64,000 nt of DNA from Bifidobacterium rousetti (GCF_008698235.1 NZ_PEBH01000005.1:93540-157539), one strand, 5' to 3'; numbered from the stretch's first letter, positions 8,714 to 20,585 are shown. Program-made: numbers and translations. Notes: a model not told the origin generated them from the letters alone.

Positions 8714-10309
8714 ATGGCCGCGCAGTCGAACGACCCCGTCGCCCATGCCAACAGCATCTGGTCCGACACGCTGTCCCTGCTCAAGCGGGACAAGTCCCTC
8801 TCCCCGCGTGATCGCGGCTGGTTCGAGGGCGTGTACCCGGAGGCGATCTTCGGCACGACGATCGTGCTGTGCGTCGAGAACATCGGCACCCGCCAGGCGC
8901 TGGAGAACGAGCTCAACCGCCCGCTGCTCAACGCGCTGCACATGGTGACCGGCGAGGAGATGACACCCGCGTTCAAGATCGCGCCGCAGAAGCCGAAGAC
9001 CAAGGCGCCGAAGCCGTCCGCCCTGAAGATCGCCCGATCGACCCGTCCCCGCCAATCCGCGGGTCCGGACCGTGCGCCGACCGTGTCGGATCTGTCGAAC
9101 GAGCCGTTCGGCGCGTCCGCACCGGTGCCGAACGTGCCGTCCGCGTCGAACGGCATGCCGTCGGACATCCAGTCGGCGATGACGCCGGTGCAGCCGCAGG
9201 CCGCTCCCCCGGCGTCGCACGACTACCCGCTCAGGCGCAACAAGGTCGCGCGCGATCCGGAGACACACCTCAACACGAACGCGACGTTCGACACGTTCGT
9301 GCCCGGCGACTCCAACCGTTTCGCCCGCACGGTGGCGCTCGCCGTGGCCGAAGGGTCCGGCCGCGACTACAACCCGCTGTGTATCTACGGCGGCTCCGGC
9401 CTGGGCAAGACCCACCTGCTCAATGCGATCGGCAACTACGCGCTCGTCAAGGACCCGACCCTGAAGGTCCGCTACGTCAACTCCGAGGAGTTCACCAACG
9501 AGTTCATCGAGGCGCTGCAGAACCCGAAGCAGTCGCAGGGCCAGATCGCCGAGTTCAACCGGCGATACCGCGAGGTCGACGTCCTGCTCATCGACGACAT
9601 CCAGTTCCTCGGCGGCAAGGAAGCCACCCTGGAGCAGTTCTTCCACACGTTCAACGCGCTGCATCAGGCGAACAAGCGCATCGTCATCGCCTCCGATGTG
9701 CCGCCGAAGAACCTCAAGGGTTTCGAGGCGCGCCTGATCTCGCGCTTCGACTCCGGTCTGACCGTCGACGTCAAGCCGCCGGACCTCGAGACCCGCATCG
9801 CCATCCTGCGCATGATGGCCTCGATGAACCACAGCAACATCCCCAACGATGTGCTGGATCTCATCGCGGAACGCTTCACCGAGAACATCCGCGAGCTGGA
9901 GGGCGCGCTGACCCGCGTCACCGCGGTCGCGTCGCTGAGCAACCAGCCGGTCACGCGCGCGATGGCCGAGCAGACGCTGCAGGATTTCTTCACCAGCGAC
10001 GTGGAGATCAAGCCCACCGACATCATCAGCCAGGTGGCGCGCTACTTCCATCTCACGTTCGAGGACATCACCGGCAAGTCGCGCATGAAGACCATCGCGA
10101 TCGCGCGCCAGGTGGCGATGTACCTCACGCGCGAGATGACCAGCATGAGCCTCGTCGACATCGGCAAGGTGTTCGGCGGCAAGGACCACACCACGGTGAT
10201 GCACGCCTGCGAACGCATCAGCAACGAGATGCAGGAGCGGCAGGACGTCTACAACTACGTGATGGAGCTGACGGTCCGCCTCAAGCAGCGCAACACCGAC
10301 CTCAAGTAG
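8714..10309 (+). CDS. dnaA: Chromosomal replication initiator DnaA
   Basis: DnaA binds DnaA boxes and melts the origin. The 531-residue protein has domain I at the N-terminus, a variable Pro/Ala/Ser-rich linker to about residue 170, the AAA+ Walker [10 protein letters not shown] near 226-234, Walker B LLIDDIQF near 291, and the DNA-binding domain with [12 protein letters not shown] near 491. The start is set by GGAGGAG six bases before an ATG; the frame stays open further upstream but without a comparable site. DnaA boxes lie on both sides of the gene. Confidence 0.97.
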   Translation: MAAQSNDPVAHANSIWSDTLSLLKRDKSLSPRDRGWFEGVYPEAIFGTTIVLCVENIGTRQALENELNRPLLNALHMVTGEEMTPAFKIAPQKPKTKAPKPSALKIARSTRPRQSAGPDRAPTVSDLSNEPFGASAPVPNVPSASNGMPSDIQSAMTPVQPQAAPPASHDYPLRRNKVARDPETHLNTNATFDTFVPGDSNRFARTVALAVAEGSGRDYNPLCIYGGSGLGKTHLLNAIGNYALVKDPTLKVRYVNSEEFTNEFIEALQNPKQSQGQIAEFNRRYREVDVLLIDDIQFLGGKEATLEQFFHTFNALHQANKRIVIASDVPPKNLKGFEARLISRFDSGLTVDVKPPDLETRIAILRMMASMNHSNIPNDVLDLIAERFTENIRELEGALTRVTAVASLSNQPVTRAMAEQTLQDFFTSDVEIKPTDIISQVARYFHLTFEDITGKSRMKTIAIARQVAMYLTREMTSMSLVDIGKVFGGKDHTTVMHACERISNEMQERQDVYNYVMELTVRLKQRNTDLK

Positions 10310-10332
10310 GGTGTTGAATTCATTCTGATGGG

Positions 10333-10386
10333 TTGACTACCCCTCAGACCCGCTTCGCGGGCCAGCTCCCCTGACAAGGGGAGCCG
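10333..10386 (+). repeat. Intact class B two-hairpin element after dnaA
   Basis: TTGACTACCCCTCAG is followed by a hairpin (CCCGC TTC GCGGG) and a second hairpin (CTCCCC TGACA AGGGGAG). A closely similar copy lies at 40096-40148 and a split, inverted copy at 437-680. It lies 24 bases past the dnaA stop and could act as a terminator. Confidence 0.75.
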
Positions 10387-10608
10387 AGAATCTGACGACC
10401 CCACTTTGCCGCCCGATGGTGGGCGGCCGCGTGGCCGATCCACGCCCGTTCGGCGTCCTCGTTCGTCCAGCAGGATCGTTTGTGGCGAACGTTTTTCCTG
10501 TCTTTTTCGCACGCCTCGGAAAAATCGCCGTTTTCGTTCGTCATACGCGATTCTGACAGCCGGATCGCCCCCGCGACACTCCGGTCGGGCGACGAATTTC
10601 GGGAAAAG

Positions 10609-10853
10609 TTATCCACATGGTTATTCACAATTGTGGGTAACCTCGGTGGAGAACTGGTGGATTACCCCGCTTGCCAGTGTGGATAAACAGTGGGTAACAT
10701 GGCCTCGAATGTGGATGGCCCACAACGAAGCCGACGCCTGTGGATAAGTCACCTAGTTATCCACATCAATCGGCATAAGTTATCCACAAAAGTGGGACTG
10801 CGGAAAAACCAATCGCCGCAACGGGCGTGCCCCACTTTTCCACACTATCCACA
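10609..10853. other. oriC: Probable oriC core (dnaA-dnaN intergenic region)
   Basis: The region holds boxes matching TTATCCACA or close variants at 10609-10617, 10621-10629, 10632-10640, 10678-10686, 10689-10697, 10739-10747, 10757-10765, 10780-10788 and 10845-10853. An A/T-rich stretch (CCTTATTATGACGACTACTTA, about 10856-10876) follows and could be the unwinding element. The whole gap 10310-11034 contains no gene. Position between dnaA and dnaN, the density of boxes and the divergence of flanking genes all point to oriC. Confidence 0.88.
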
Positions 10854-10946
10854 GCCCTTATTATGACGACTACTTACGTTCTCTTCCTCTCGTCATCATT
10901 CCCTGCCCCACTTTTGCGCGAGCGAAGCGAGCCGGAAAAGTGGGGC
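10788..10946. repeat. Repeated AAAAGTGGG inverted motifs beside the origin
   Basis: AAAAGTGGG at about 10788 faces CCCCACTTTT at about 10830, and TGCCCCACTTTT (about 10908) faces AAAAGTGGGGCA (to about 10946) across a 20-base spacer. Three related copies flank the A/T-rich segment between oriC and dnaN. They could form a dnaN promoter-proximal hairpin or a protein-binding array. Confidence 0.6.
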
Positions 10947-11034
10947 ACGCGAACGCCGCTAGAATGAATTCCAGCTATCAGCATCGATCCGCACGCGACG
11001 GAACGCGTACGACGAAACGACGAAAGAGGCACCC

Positions 11035-12159
11035 ATGAAGGTAGAAATCAACTCCGCCGCGCTTGCCGACGCGGTCGCCTGGACGACGCGCGTCATTGAC
11101 GCCCGCCCCTCGAACCCGATTCTGGCCGGCGTCAAGCTCGAGGCCATCGATGGAACGCTGCAGCTTTCGGCGTTCAACTACGAGATCTCGGCCCGTCACC
11201 ACATCGAGGCCGGAGTCGACGAGCCGGGAGCGGTGCTCGTGCTGGGCAAGCTCCTCGCCGACATCACCAAGTCGCTGCCCGCGGAGAAGACCTATCTCGC
11301 CACGAACGAGTCGACGATGACGATCACGTCGGGCAAGTCGACGTTCACCCTGCAACTGATGCCGGAGTCGGAGTACCCGGATCTTCCCGGAATTCCGCCG
11401 AAACTGGGTCAGGTCGACGCGCCGACCTTCGTGCAGTCCGTCGCCCAGGCGTGCGTCGCGGTCTCCCGCGAGGAGAATCGCCCGGTGCTCACCGGCGTGC
11501 GCATGCAGTTCGACGGCGACAAGGTGATCATGACCTCGACCGACCGATTCCGCCTCTCCCGCGCCAGCTTCACCTGGACCCCGCAGGACGCGGAGGTCAA
11601 CGCGACGACCCTGGTGCGCGGTTCGCTGCTGCGCGATGTGGCCCGTTCGCTCGACGAGCATCAGAACGTCGTGCTCGATTTCGACACGGAAAGCCCGTCG
11701 TTGCTTGGTTTTGAGAACGCCGGACGCACGTCGACCTCGCAGCTGATCGACGGCGAGTTCCCGGCGGTCGACCGACTCTTCGCCGACGAATACCCGATTC
11801 AGGCCGTGATCGACAAGAACCTGCTGATCGGCGCGATCAAGCGCGTGGCGCTTGTCGCCGAGCGCAACGCCCCGATCCGCATGGCGTTCTCCGGCCAGGA
11901 ACTGACCCTGTCCGCCGGCGCGGTCGACGAGGCGCAGGCCATCGAGACGCTCGACATCGACATGGACGGCGATGAGATCACCGTCGCGTTCAACCCGAGC
12001 TACCTGATCGAGGGCCTGTCCGCGATCACCGAGCCGTTCATCCGCATGAAGATGACGACCGCCGTCAAGCCGGTCGAGTTCAACGGCCAGCAGGAGGCCG
12101 ATTCGGACGAGTCGATGGACTACCGCTACCTGCTCGTGCCGATGCGCTTCAACAGCTGA
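11035..12159 (+). CDS. dnaN: DNA polymerase III beta sliding clamp
   Basis: The ring-shaped clamp that tethers polymerase to DNA. The 374-residue length is standard, with MKVEINSAALADAVAWTTRV at the start and three repeating clamp domains. The C-terminus YRYLLVPMRFNS resembles the conserved YLIMPMRL ending. It lies between oriC and recF in the canonical order. Confidence 0.97.
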   Translation: MKVEINSAALADAVAWTTRVIDARPSNPILAGVKLEAIDGTLQLSAFNYEISARHHIEAGVDEPGAVLVLGKLLADITKSLPAEKTYLATNESTMTITSGKSTFTLQLMPESEYPDLPGIPPKLGQVDAPTFVQSVAQACVAVSREENRPVLTGVRMQFDGDKVIMTSTDRFRLSRASFTWTPQDAEVNATTLVRGSLLRDVARSLDEHQNVVLDFDTESPSLLGFENAGRTSTSQLIDGEFPAVDRLFADEYPIQAVIDKNLLIGAIKRVALVAERNAPIRMAFSGQELTLSAGAVDEAQAIETLDIDMDGDEITVAFNPSYLIEGLSAITEPFIRMKMTTAVKPVEFNGQQEADSDESMDYRYLLVPMRFNS

Positions 12160-12176
12160 AAACCGAAGAAAACCCG

Positions 12177-12240
12177 TTTTTCCCCTTGACTTTCGCAGTT
12201 GTTTCGCAAGTTTTCGCAAAATGCGAAAGTCGAGGGAAAA
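12177..12240. terminator. Long imperfect hairpin between dnaN and recF
   Basis: TTTTCCCC TTGACTTTCGCA and TGCGAAAGTCGAGGGAAAA form a stem of about 19 bp with one mismatch and one bulge, enclosing a second TTTCGCAAG/TTTTCGCAAA motif. It begins about 20 bases past the dnaN stop. It may be a terminator or attenuator separating dnaN from recF. Confidence 0.65.
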
Positions 12241-12316
12241 CATGAAAACCGCATAAACCTCACACCCCGCACAAACCACGCCAACCGAATATCCGCTCAA
12301 AGGACCTGATCTTCCC

Positions 12317-13558
12317 GTGTACATCTCCCGCCTCGCACTCGACCACTACCGCTCCTGGGAGTCGCTTGTGGTCGACCTCGCCCCCGGCGTGAACGTGCTG
12401 CACGGCGAGAACGGACTCGGCAAGACCAACATCGTCGAGGCGATCGAGGTGCTCTCCACCGGCTCCAGCCACCGCACCTCCTCGTCGCTGCCGCTCGTCG
12501 AGCGGGGCGAGTCCAAGGCCACAATCCGCGCCAACGTCGTCGATCGGGACACGGACGCGGCCACCACGTACGAGGCGACGATCACGACGCGCGGCGCGAA
12601 CCGGGCCCGCATCAACTCCGGAGCCTCGCGCTACCTGCGCGACATCGTCGGCCTCGTCCCTTCGGTCTCGTTCACGCCGGACGACCAGCGGCTCGTCTCC
12701 GGCGAGCCCGCGGCCCGGCGCACGTTCCTCGACCAGGCCGGCGCGCTGCTCGTGCCCCGATACGCAGACATGGTCCAGCAGCTCACGCGCATCGGACGCC
12801 AGCGCGCCGCGCTGCTCAAGCAGCTGGGCCAGCGCGAGGGGTCGTTCGACGCGGCCCTGAGCGGGCTGGAGATCTGGACCGGCCAGTTCATCGAGGCCGG
12901 AGTCGCCCTGACCCGCGTGCGTGCGCGCGTCATCGACCGCCTCGCCGGTCCGTTCGCCGCGATCTACGCGCGGCTCGCGTCCGGCAAGGGCGCGGCGTCG
13001 CTCGCCTACGCGCCGTCGTTCGAGGAGGTGGCCGCGGCCGACGCCGCGGCCGGCGACAGCGCAGGTGACGCCGCCGACCCCCGACCGGCGATCTCGGCGC
13101 ACTTCCAGCGCCTGTACGCCGGGGAGGTGGCCCGCGGGATCAACCTGATCGGCCCGCAGCGCGACGACCTCGCCGTCACGCTCGACGGCGTGCCCGCGCG
13201 CGAGTTCGCATCGAACGGCGAGATGTGGACGATGGCGCTGGCGCTGAAGATGGCATTGTTCGAGGCCGTCACCGCCGATCGCGGCGTGAAGCCGATCGTC
13301 ATCCTCGACGATGTGTTCGCGCAGCTGGACGAGTCGCGTCGCGCGCAGATCCTCGACTTCGCGGGATCGCAGGACCAAGTGCTCATCACCACGGCCGCCG
13401 CGGGCGACATCCCCGGCGGGCTTGGCGGGGACGGTGCGGAAGTCGGCATCGGCGACGATGCGGGCGACGCGCAAGAGGGCAAGCCGAACATCATCGACGT
13501 CGCGTCGCTGCTGCGGCAATCGGAGGAAGGCGACACCGACGGAGAGGGCGCGCGATGA
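12317..13558 (+). CDS. recF: DNA replication and repair protein RecF
   Basis: RecF loads RecA at single-strand gaps. The N-terminal LALDHYRSWESLVVDL and Walker A GENGLGKTN near residue 30 are typical, as are EPAARRTFLDQ and the C-terminal PIVILDDVFAQLDESR Walker B/signature region. The start is a GTG. The length of 413 is slightly above average, with acidic Gly/Asp-rich sequence near the C-terminus. The stop overlaps the start of the next gene (ATGA), indicating coupling to dciA. Confidence 0.95.
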   Translation: MYISRLALDHYRSWESLVVDLAPGVNVLHGENGLGKTNIVEAIEVLSTGSSHRTSSSLPLVERGESKATIRANVVDRDTDAATTYEATITTRGANRARINSGASRYLRDIVGLVPSVSFTPDDQRLVSGEPAARRTFLDQAGALLVPRYADMVQQLTRIGRQRAALLKQLGQREGSFDAALSGLEIWTGQFIEAGVALTRVRARVIDRLAGPFAAIYARLASGKGAASLAYAPSFEEVAAADAAAGDSAGDAADPRPAISAHFQRLYAGEVARGINLIGPQRDDLAVTLDGVPAREFASNGEMWTMALALKMALFEAVTADRGVKPIVILDDVFAQLDESRRAQILDFAGSQDQVLITTAAAGDIPGGLGGDGAEVGIGDDAGDAQEGKPNIIDVASLLRQSEEGDTDGEGAR

Positions 13559-14028
13559 CCCCGCCTATCGCACGCACCCTCAAGCTCGACCCGCGCGAAC
13601 TGCCCGCGAAGGTGTTCGAGGGCTACGCGAAACGCGAGAGCATGCGCAAACAGCGCGCCGAACGCGCCGAGAAAGCGTGGGAGAGCTTCGGCCAGCCCGG
13701 ACGCGACCCGGCCAGACTCGACGGCGTCGCGGCGATCCTCGCGAAGAACGGCAACTGGATCCCGCATCTGAAGATCTCCCAGCTCAACAACCACTGGGAT
13801 CAGGTCGTCGGCACCGTCAACGCGATGCATTCGCACGTCGTCTCGTTCAAGGACGGCGTGCTCACCATCGGCACGGACTCGCCGGTCTGGGCCACGCAGC
13901 TGACCTACCTCATCCCGCAGCTCGGCGAGACGATCCGTCGCCGGCTCGAGGGCCTTGACGTGCGCGACATCCGCGTGGTCGGGCCGACCGCCGGATACAC
14001 CCGCCGCTGGGTGCGCAACAGGAAGTAG
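13555..14028 (+). CDS. dciA: DUF721 protein, DciA-like helicase loader/operator
   Basis: A 157-residue protein with a basic, helical N-terminal half (FEGYAKRESMRKQRAERAEK) and a C-terminal DUF721 domain (WDQVVGTVNAMHSHVVSFKD, then LTYLIPQLGETIRRRL). DUF721 proteins between recF and gyrB are the actinobacterial counterparts of DciA, which acts with the replicative helicase. The start overlaps the recF stop by four bases. Confidence 0.85.
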   Translation: MTPPIARTLKLDPRELPAKVFEGYAKRESMRKQRAERAEKAWESFGQPGRDPARLDGVAAILAKNGNWIPHLKISQLNNHWDQVVGTVNAMHSHVVSFKDGVLTIGTDSPVWATQLTYLIPQLGETIRRRLEGLDVRDIRVVGPTAGYTRRWVRNRK

Positions 14029-14226
14029 GGGTGTAGGGGCCTGCGGGCCGAGGCGAAGGGCATCTCGGAAAGCATATATATGCCCATATATGGCGCTCGT
14101 CGTGAAAGACGAGTAGAATCACATGCAGTATGGTCAAAACGCTCCAAGACCCCGTAGAACGCGATTTTGGGGCATGGACCCGCGAAACAACCCTTCGCGT
14201 GAAGTGAAATTGCAGGAGGAAGCCCT

Positions 14227-16329
14227 GTGGCGGATTCGTTGGACAAAGCCGAGAGCAAGGAAGAGCAGCTCAAGGCCGCGGACGAACACATCAACAACAC
14301 CGAATTGCAGGAAGGCGAGCTCGACGAGTCGATGACCCCCGAGCACTACGACGCATCCGATCTGAAGGTGCTCGAAGGCCTTGAGGCGGTGCGCATCCGC
14401 CCGGGCATGTACATCGGCTCGACGGGCCCGCGAGGCCTGCATCACCTCGTGTACGAGATCGTCGACAACTCGGTCGACGAGGCGCTGGCCGGCTACGCCA
14501 GCCACATCGAGGTGTCGATCCTGCCGGACAACGGCATCCGCGTCGTCGACGACGGCCGAGGCATCCCGGTTGACGAGGTGCCGGGCGAGGGCCTCTCCGG
14601 CGTCGAGACGGTCATGACCAAGCTGCACGCCGGCGGCAAGTTCGGCGGCGGCGGATACGCGGTCTCCGGCGGTCTGCACGGCGTGGGCATCTCCGTGGTC
14701 AACGCGCTCTCCACGCGCGTCGACATCGAGGTGCGTCGTCAGGGATTCCACTGGACGCAGACCTACATCGACCAGCACCCCACCGCGCGTCTCGCCAAAG
14801 GCGAGCCGATGGCCGAGGGCGAGTCGACCGGCACGTCCGTCACGTTCTGGGCGGACCCGGCGATCTTCGAGACGACGGTCTACGACTTCGAGACCCTGCG
14901 CGCCCGCTTCCAGCAGATGGCGTTCCTCAACAAGGGCCTCAAGATCACGTTGACGGACCTGCGTCAGGTCGACGAGGCCGGCGACGAGGTCGCGAGCGAC
15001 GGCGACAACCCGCTCGAGGAGACGCATCAGACCGTCACCTACCAGTACATGAACGGCATCCAGGACTACGTCGAGTACCTCGTGAAATCGCGCAAGTCCA
15101 CGCCGGTCGAGGACGAGGTCATCAACTTCGACGCCGAGGACCTGAAGCTCGGCATCTCCGCCGAGATCGCGATGCAGTGGACCACCGCCTACTCCGAGTC
15201 GGTGCACACGTTCGCGAACACGATCTCCACCACCGAGGGCGGCACACACGAGGAGGGCTTCCGCGCGGCGCTGACGACCCTCGTCAACCGCTACGCGCGC
15301 GAAAAGAACATCCTCAAGGACAAGGACGAGAACCTCTCCGGCGACGACGTGCGCGAGGGACTCACGGCCGTGGTGTCCGTCAAGCTCACCACCCCGCAGT
15401 TCGAGGGCCAGACGAAGACCAAGCTCGGCAACTCCGAGGCGAAGACCTTCGTGCAGCGCGTGATGACCGACAAGCTCGGCGACTGGTTCGACGCGCATCC
15501 GAGCGAGTCGAAGAACATCATCCAGAAGGCGATCGAGGCGTCCCGCGCCCGCATCGCCGCGAAGAAGGCGCGCGAGAACACGCGCCGCAAGTCGATCTTC
15601 GAGTCGGCCGGCATGCCGGACAAGCTCAAGGACTGCCAGTCCAGCAACCCGGAGGAGTGCGAGCTGTTCATCGTCGAGGGTGATTCGGCAGGCGGCTCCG
15701 CCATCCAGGGCCGCAACCCGATCACGCAGGCGATCCTGCCGCTAAGAGGCAAGATCCTCAACACCGAGCGCGCCAGCCTCGACCGCATGATGAAGTCCGA
15801 CACCATCGAATCGCTGATCACCGCGGTCGGCGGCGGCTACGGCGAGGACTTCGACCTGTCGAAGGTGCGCTACCACAAGGTCATCATCATGGCCGATGCC
15901 GATGTGGACGGCGCGCACATCGCCACGCTGAACCTCACGCTGTTCTTCCGCTACATGCGACCGATGATCACCGCCGGATACGTGTACGTGGCCATGCCGC
16001 CGCTGTACCGCATCAAGTGGACCAAGGGCGCGCACGACTTCGTGTACACCGACTCCGAGCGCGACCGCGTGCTCTCCGAGGGCCGTCAGAAGGGCCGCCA
16101 GCTGCCCAAGGGCGAAGGCATCCAGCGCTACAAGGGTCTGGGCGAGATGAGCTACCAGGAGCTGTGGGAGACGACCATGGACCCGGAGCACCGCGTGTTG
16201 AAGCAGGTGCAGATCGAGGACGCGGCCGCGGCCGACGAGACGTTCTCAATGCTCATGGGCGACGAGGTCGAGCCGCGTCGACTGTTCATCCAGCGCAACG
16301 CGCGCAATGTCGCCTGGATCGACGCGTAG
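14227..16329 (+). CDS. gyrB: DNA gyrase subunit B
   Basis: The ATPase subunit of gyrase, which introduces negative supercoils. The GHKL motifs EIVDNSVDEALAG, DDGRGIPVDE and GGLHGVGISVVNALS are present, as are the TOPRIM motifs EGDSAGGSAIQGR and DADVDGAHI. The start is a GTG preceded by AGGAGGA. The length of 700 is normal and includes a hydrophilic N-terminal extension of about 40 residues. The 198-base gap upstream is A/T-rich near 14080 and probably holds the gyrB promoter. Confidence 0.97.
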   Translation: MADSLDKAESKEEQLKAADEHINNTELQEGELDESMTPEHYDASDLKVLEGLEAVRIRPGMYIGSTGPRGLHHLVYEIVDNSVDEALAGYASHIEVSILPDNGIRVVDDGRGIPVDEVPGEGLSGVETVMTKLHAGGKFGGGGYAVSGGLHGVGISVVNALSTRVDIEVRRQGFHWTQTYIDQHPTARLAKGEPMAEGESTGTSVTFWADPAIFETTVYDFETLRARFQQMAFLNKGLKITLTDLRQVDEAGDEVASDGDNPLEETHQTVTYQYMNGIQDYVEYLVKSRKSTPVEDEVINFDAEDLKLGISAEIAMQWTTAYSESVHTFANTISTTEGGTHEEGFRAALTTLVNRYAREKNILKDKDENLSGDDVREGLTAVVSVKLTTPQFEGQTKTKLGNSEAKTFVQRVMTDKLGDWFDAHPSESKNIIQKAIEASRARIAAKKARENTRRKSIFESAGMPDKLKDCQSSNPEECELFIVEGDSAGGSAIQGRNPITQAILPLRGKILNTERASLDRMMKSDTIESLITAVGGGYGEDFDLSKVRYHKVIIMADADVDGAHIATLNLTLFFRYMRPMITAGYVYVAMPPLYRIKWTKGAHDFVYTDSERDRVLSEGRQKGRQLPKGEGIQRYKGLGEMSYQELWETTMDPEHRVLKQVQIEDAAAADETFSMLMGDEVEPRRLFIQRNARNVAWIDA

Positions 16330-16340
16330 CGGATCAGGAA

Positions 16341-16445
16341 CCTCCCTCTGATGAGGGAGGTGGCACCGCGGAGCGGTGACGGAGGGAGAGACCGCGTTCT
16401 CTCCCCCAGTCAGCTTCGCTGACAGCCCCCTCATCAGAGGGGGCT
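16341..16445. repeat. Class A multi-hairpin element between gyrB and gyrA
   Basis: Three hairpins lie in series: CCTCCCTC/GAGGGAGG (16341-16360), GTCAGC/GCTGAC (about 16409-16423) and AGCCCCCTC ATCA GAGGGGGCT (16424-16445). GGAGGGAGAG and CTCTCCCCC flank the middle and can pair with each other. The right half matches the elements at 27644 and 48159. Confidence 0.8.
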
Positions 16446-16483
16446 ATGAGTGGCTTACGACTTGAACGACTAAAGGAACGACA

Positions 16484-19186
<2,703 letters not shown>

Positions 19187-19263
19187 TCGTCTGCGAACAT
19201 TGCTAGTCTCGGCTACAGATTTTCATCTCATGCCAACGACCAGCGGAATCGTGAAGGAGCATT

Positions 19264-19950
19264 ATGAGCGACAACCGTGAAGAGCAGGGCGCCGTGCCCG
19301 AGGTGGCGCTGCCGGAGCGTCCCGAATCCGGAGCGACGACCGCGATCCCGACGGGTGAGCAGCCGGTCGCCGGCGTCGCGTCCGGTGAACCGTCGGACGC
19401 CGGACAGCCCGGGGTCGTCTCCCCTGCCGGACAGTCCGCCGGACAGCCCGTTGGCCAGCCCGCCGGCGAGGGGCACCCGCGTGTGGCGCGTTCCGTGTCC
19501 AACAAGCCGATCGTCGGCGAGGCCGGTCGCAGCGCCGAATCGGCCTCCGGCGCCCCGGTCCGCCCGGCCGTGCGCCGCGGCACCCCGCGCGCCCGCCGCA
19601 TGAACCTGTCGCTCACGCGCCTGAACGTGTGGAGCGTCGCCAAGGTGTCGTTCATGATGGGCGTCGCCGGCGCGATCATCCAGATCGTCGCCGCCACGCT
19701 CGTGTGGCTGTTGCTGAGCGCGGTCGGCGTGTTCGGCCACGTCGCCAGCATCGTCTCCTCCACCGGCCTCGCGACAGACAACTTCAACCTGGACAGCGTC
19801 CTGTCATTGCCCACCGTATTGTCCGTCGTCACGATCCTCGCGATCGTCGGCATCGTCCTGTGGACGCTGTTGTGCACGATCCTCGCGGCGATCTACAACG
19901 TCGTCAGCTCCCTCGTCGGCGGCATCCACGTCACTCTCGGCGACGACTGA
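19264..19950 (+). CDS. DUF3566 membrane protein
   Basis: A 228-residue protein with a disordered Pro/Ala/Gly-rich N-terminal half (to about residue 115) and a C-terminal DUF3566 domain with two membrane segments, near VSFMMGVAGAIIQIVAATLV and LSVVTILAIVGIVLWTLLCT. Genes of this type directly follow gyrA in many actinobacteria. The function is not established; a role at the membrane or in the cell envelope is likely. AAGGAG precedes the ATG. The stop lies at the edge of a repeat array. Confidence 0.85.
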   Translation: MSDNREEQGAVPEVALPERPESGATTAIPTGEQPVAGVASGEPSDAGQPGVVSPAGQSAGQPVGQPAGEGHPRVARSVSNKPIVGEAGRSAESASGAPVRPAVRRGTPRARRMNLSLTRLNVWSVAKVSFMMGVAGAIIQIVAATLVWLLLSAVGVFGHVASIVSSTGLATDNFNLDSVLSLPTVLSVVTILAIVGIVLWTLLCTILAAIYNVVSSLVGGIHVTLGDD

Positions 19951-20125
19951 CCGGTTGGTACGGGCCGGTTTGGTACTGATCGGTTGGTACCAACGGTGAT
20001 CGGCCGGTACTGACTGGTTGGTAGTGACCGGTTGGTACCAACGGTGGTCGGCAGGTACGGGCCGGGTTGTACTGACTGGCCGGTACGGACCGGTTGGTGC
20101 AAACCGGTGATCGGCCGGTGACACG
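19947..20125. repeat. Degenerate tandem repeat around GGTTGGTACCAACGGT
   Basis: Five to seven copies of a unit built from TGACCGGTTGGTAC, TTGGTACCAACGGTG and ATCGGCCGGTAC run from the DUF3566 stop to about 20125. The palindromes TTGGTACCAA and ACCGGT recur. Units vary from about 15 to 35 bases, so there is no fixed repeat/spacer pattern. No gene is present. Confidence 0.75.
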
Positions 20126-20166
20126 GGCGGCTGGTTTCCAGTCCGATCCCATCCCATCACCCTTCG

Positions 20167-20190
20167 AAAGGCTCCCTCAGGGGAGCCTTT
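20167..20190 (+). terminator. Probable terminator of the gyrase operon
   Basis: AAAGGCTCCC and GGGGAGCCTTT form a 10-bp stem with a four-base loop, ending in TTT. It lies downstream of the tandem array and could end gyrA-DUF3566 transcripts. Confidence 0.65.
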
Positions 20191-20226
20191 CCCGTATCCG
20201 GGGTGGCTTGTGGAGTACTCAGGGTG

Positions 20227-20480
20227 GCCATTGTACGTTCCTTGTGACCGTTGAGGGCGGGATGGCCGCGTCGAGGACGTACGTTCCACGTGGGTATGGA
20301 CGTCAATACCACCGGGAGCGTACGTTTCCCCGTCGTCAGCGTACGTTTGACCGGGTTATCATTCGTGCCATCCGACAGAACGTACTCTAAGCCTCGGTAA
20401 GAGTACGTTTCGCCGGATGGACGACGAAAAGACCCCGCTGAACGTACGCTGAGCCACCGGCAGCGTACGTCCAATGGGGT
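20227..20480. repeat. CGTACG hairpin cluster, copy A
   Basis: The cluster includes a hairpin CATCCGACAGAACGTAC .. GTACGTTTCGCCGGATG (20369-20419) and a second, nearly perfect hairpin between ACCCCGCTGAACGTACGCTG and the TACGTCCAATGGGGT arm (20432-20480). The whole stretch is duplicated with about 85 percent similarity by eye at 20822-21021, in the same order and orientation. Confidence 0.8.
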
Positions 20481-20542
20481 ACGCGATTTCATCCACCTGT
20501 GTACACAGATTTATCTCTGTTTCTGTACTTGATGTACACGAT

Positions 20543-20585
20543 TTTGTATGAATTCATGTACATGTTGTACGTGAATTCATACAAA
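20543..20585. promoter_or_regulatory. A/T-rich perfect palindrome
   Basis: TTTGTATGAATTCA and TGAATTCATACAAA are perfect 14-base inverted arms around a 15-base centre that itself contains TGTACA and TTGTAC. GTGTACAC-like motifs also lie just upstream (20499-20540). It is much more A/T-rich than its surroundings, and no gene starts next to it. It could be an orphaned operator or a hairpin from a lost gene. Confidence 0.6.
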
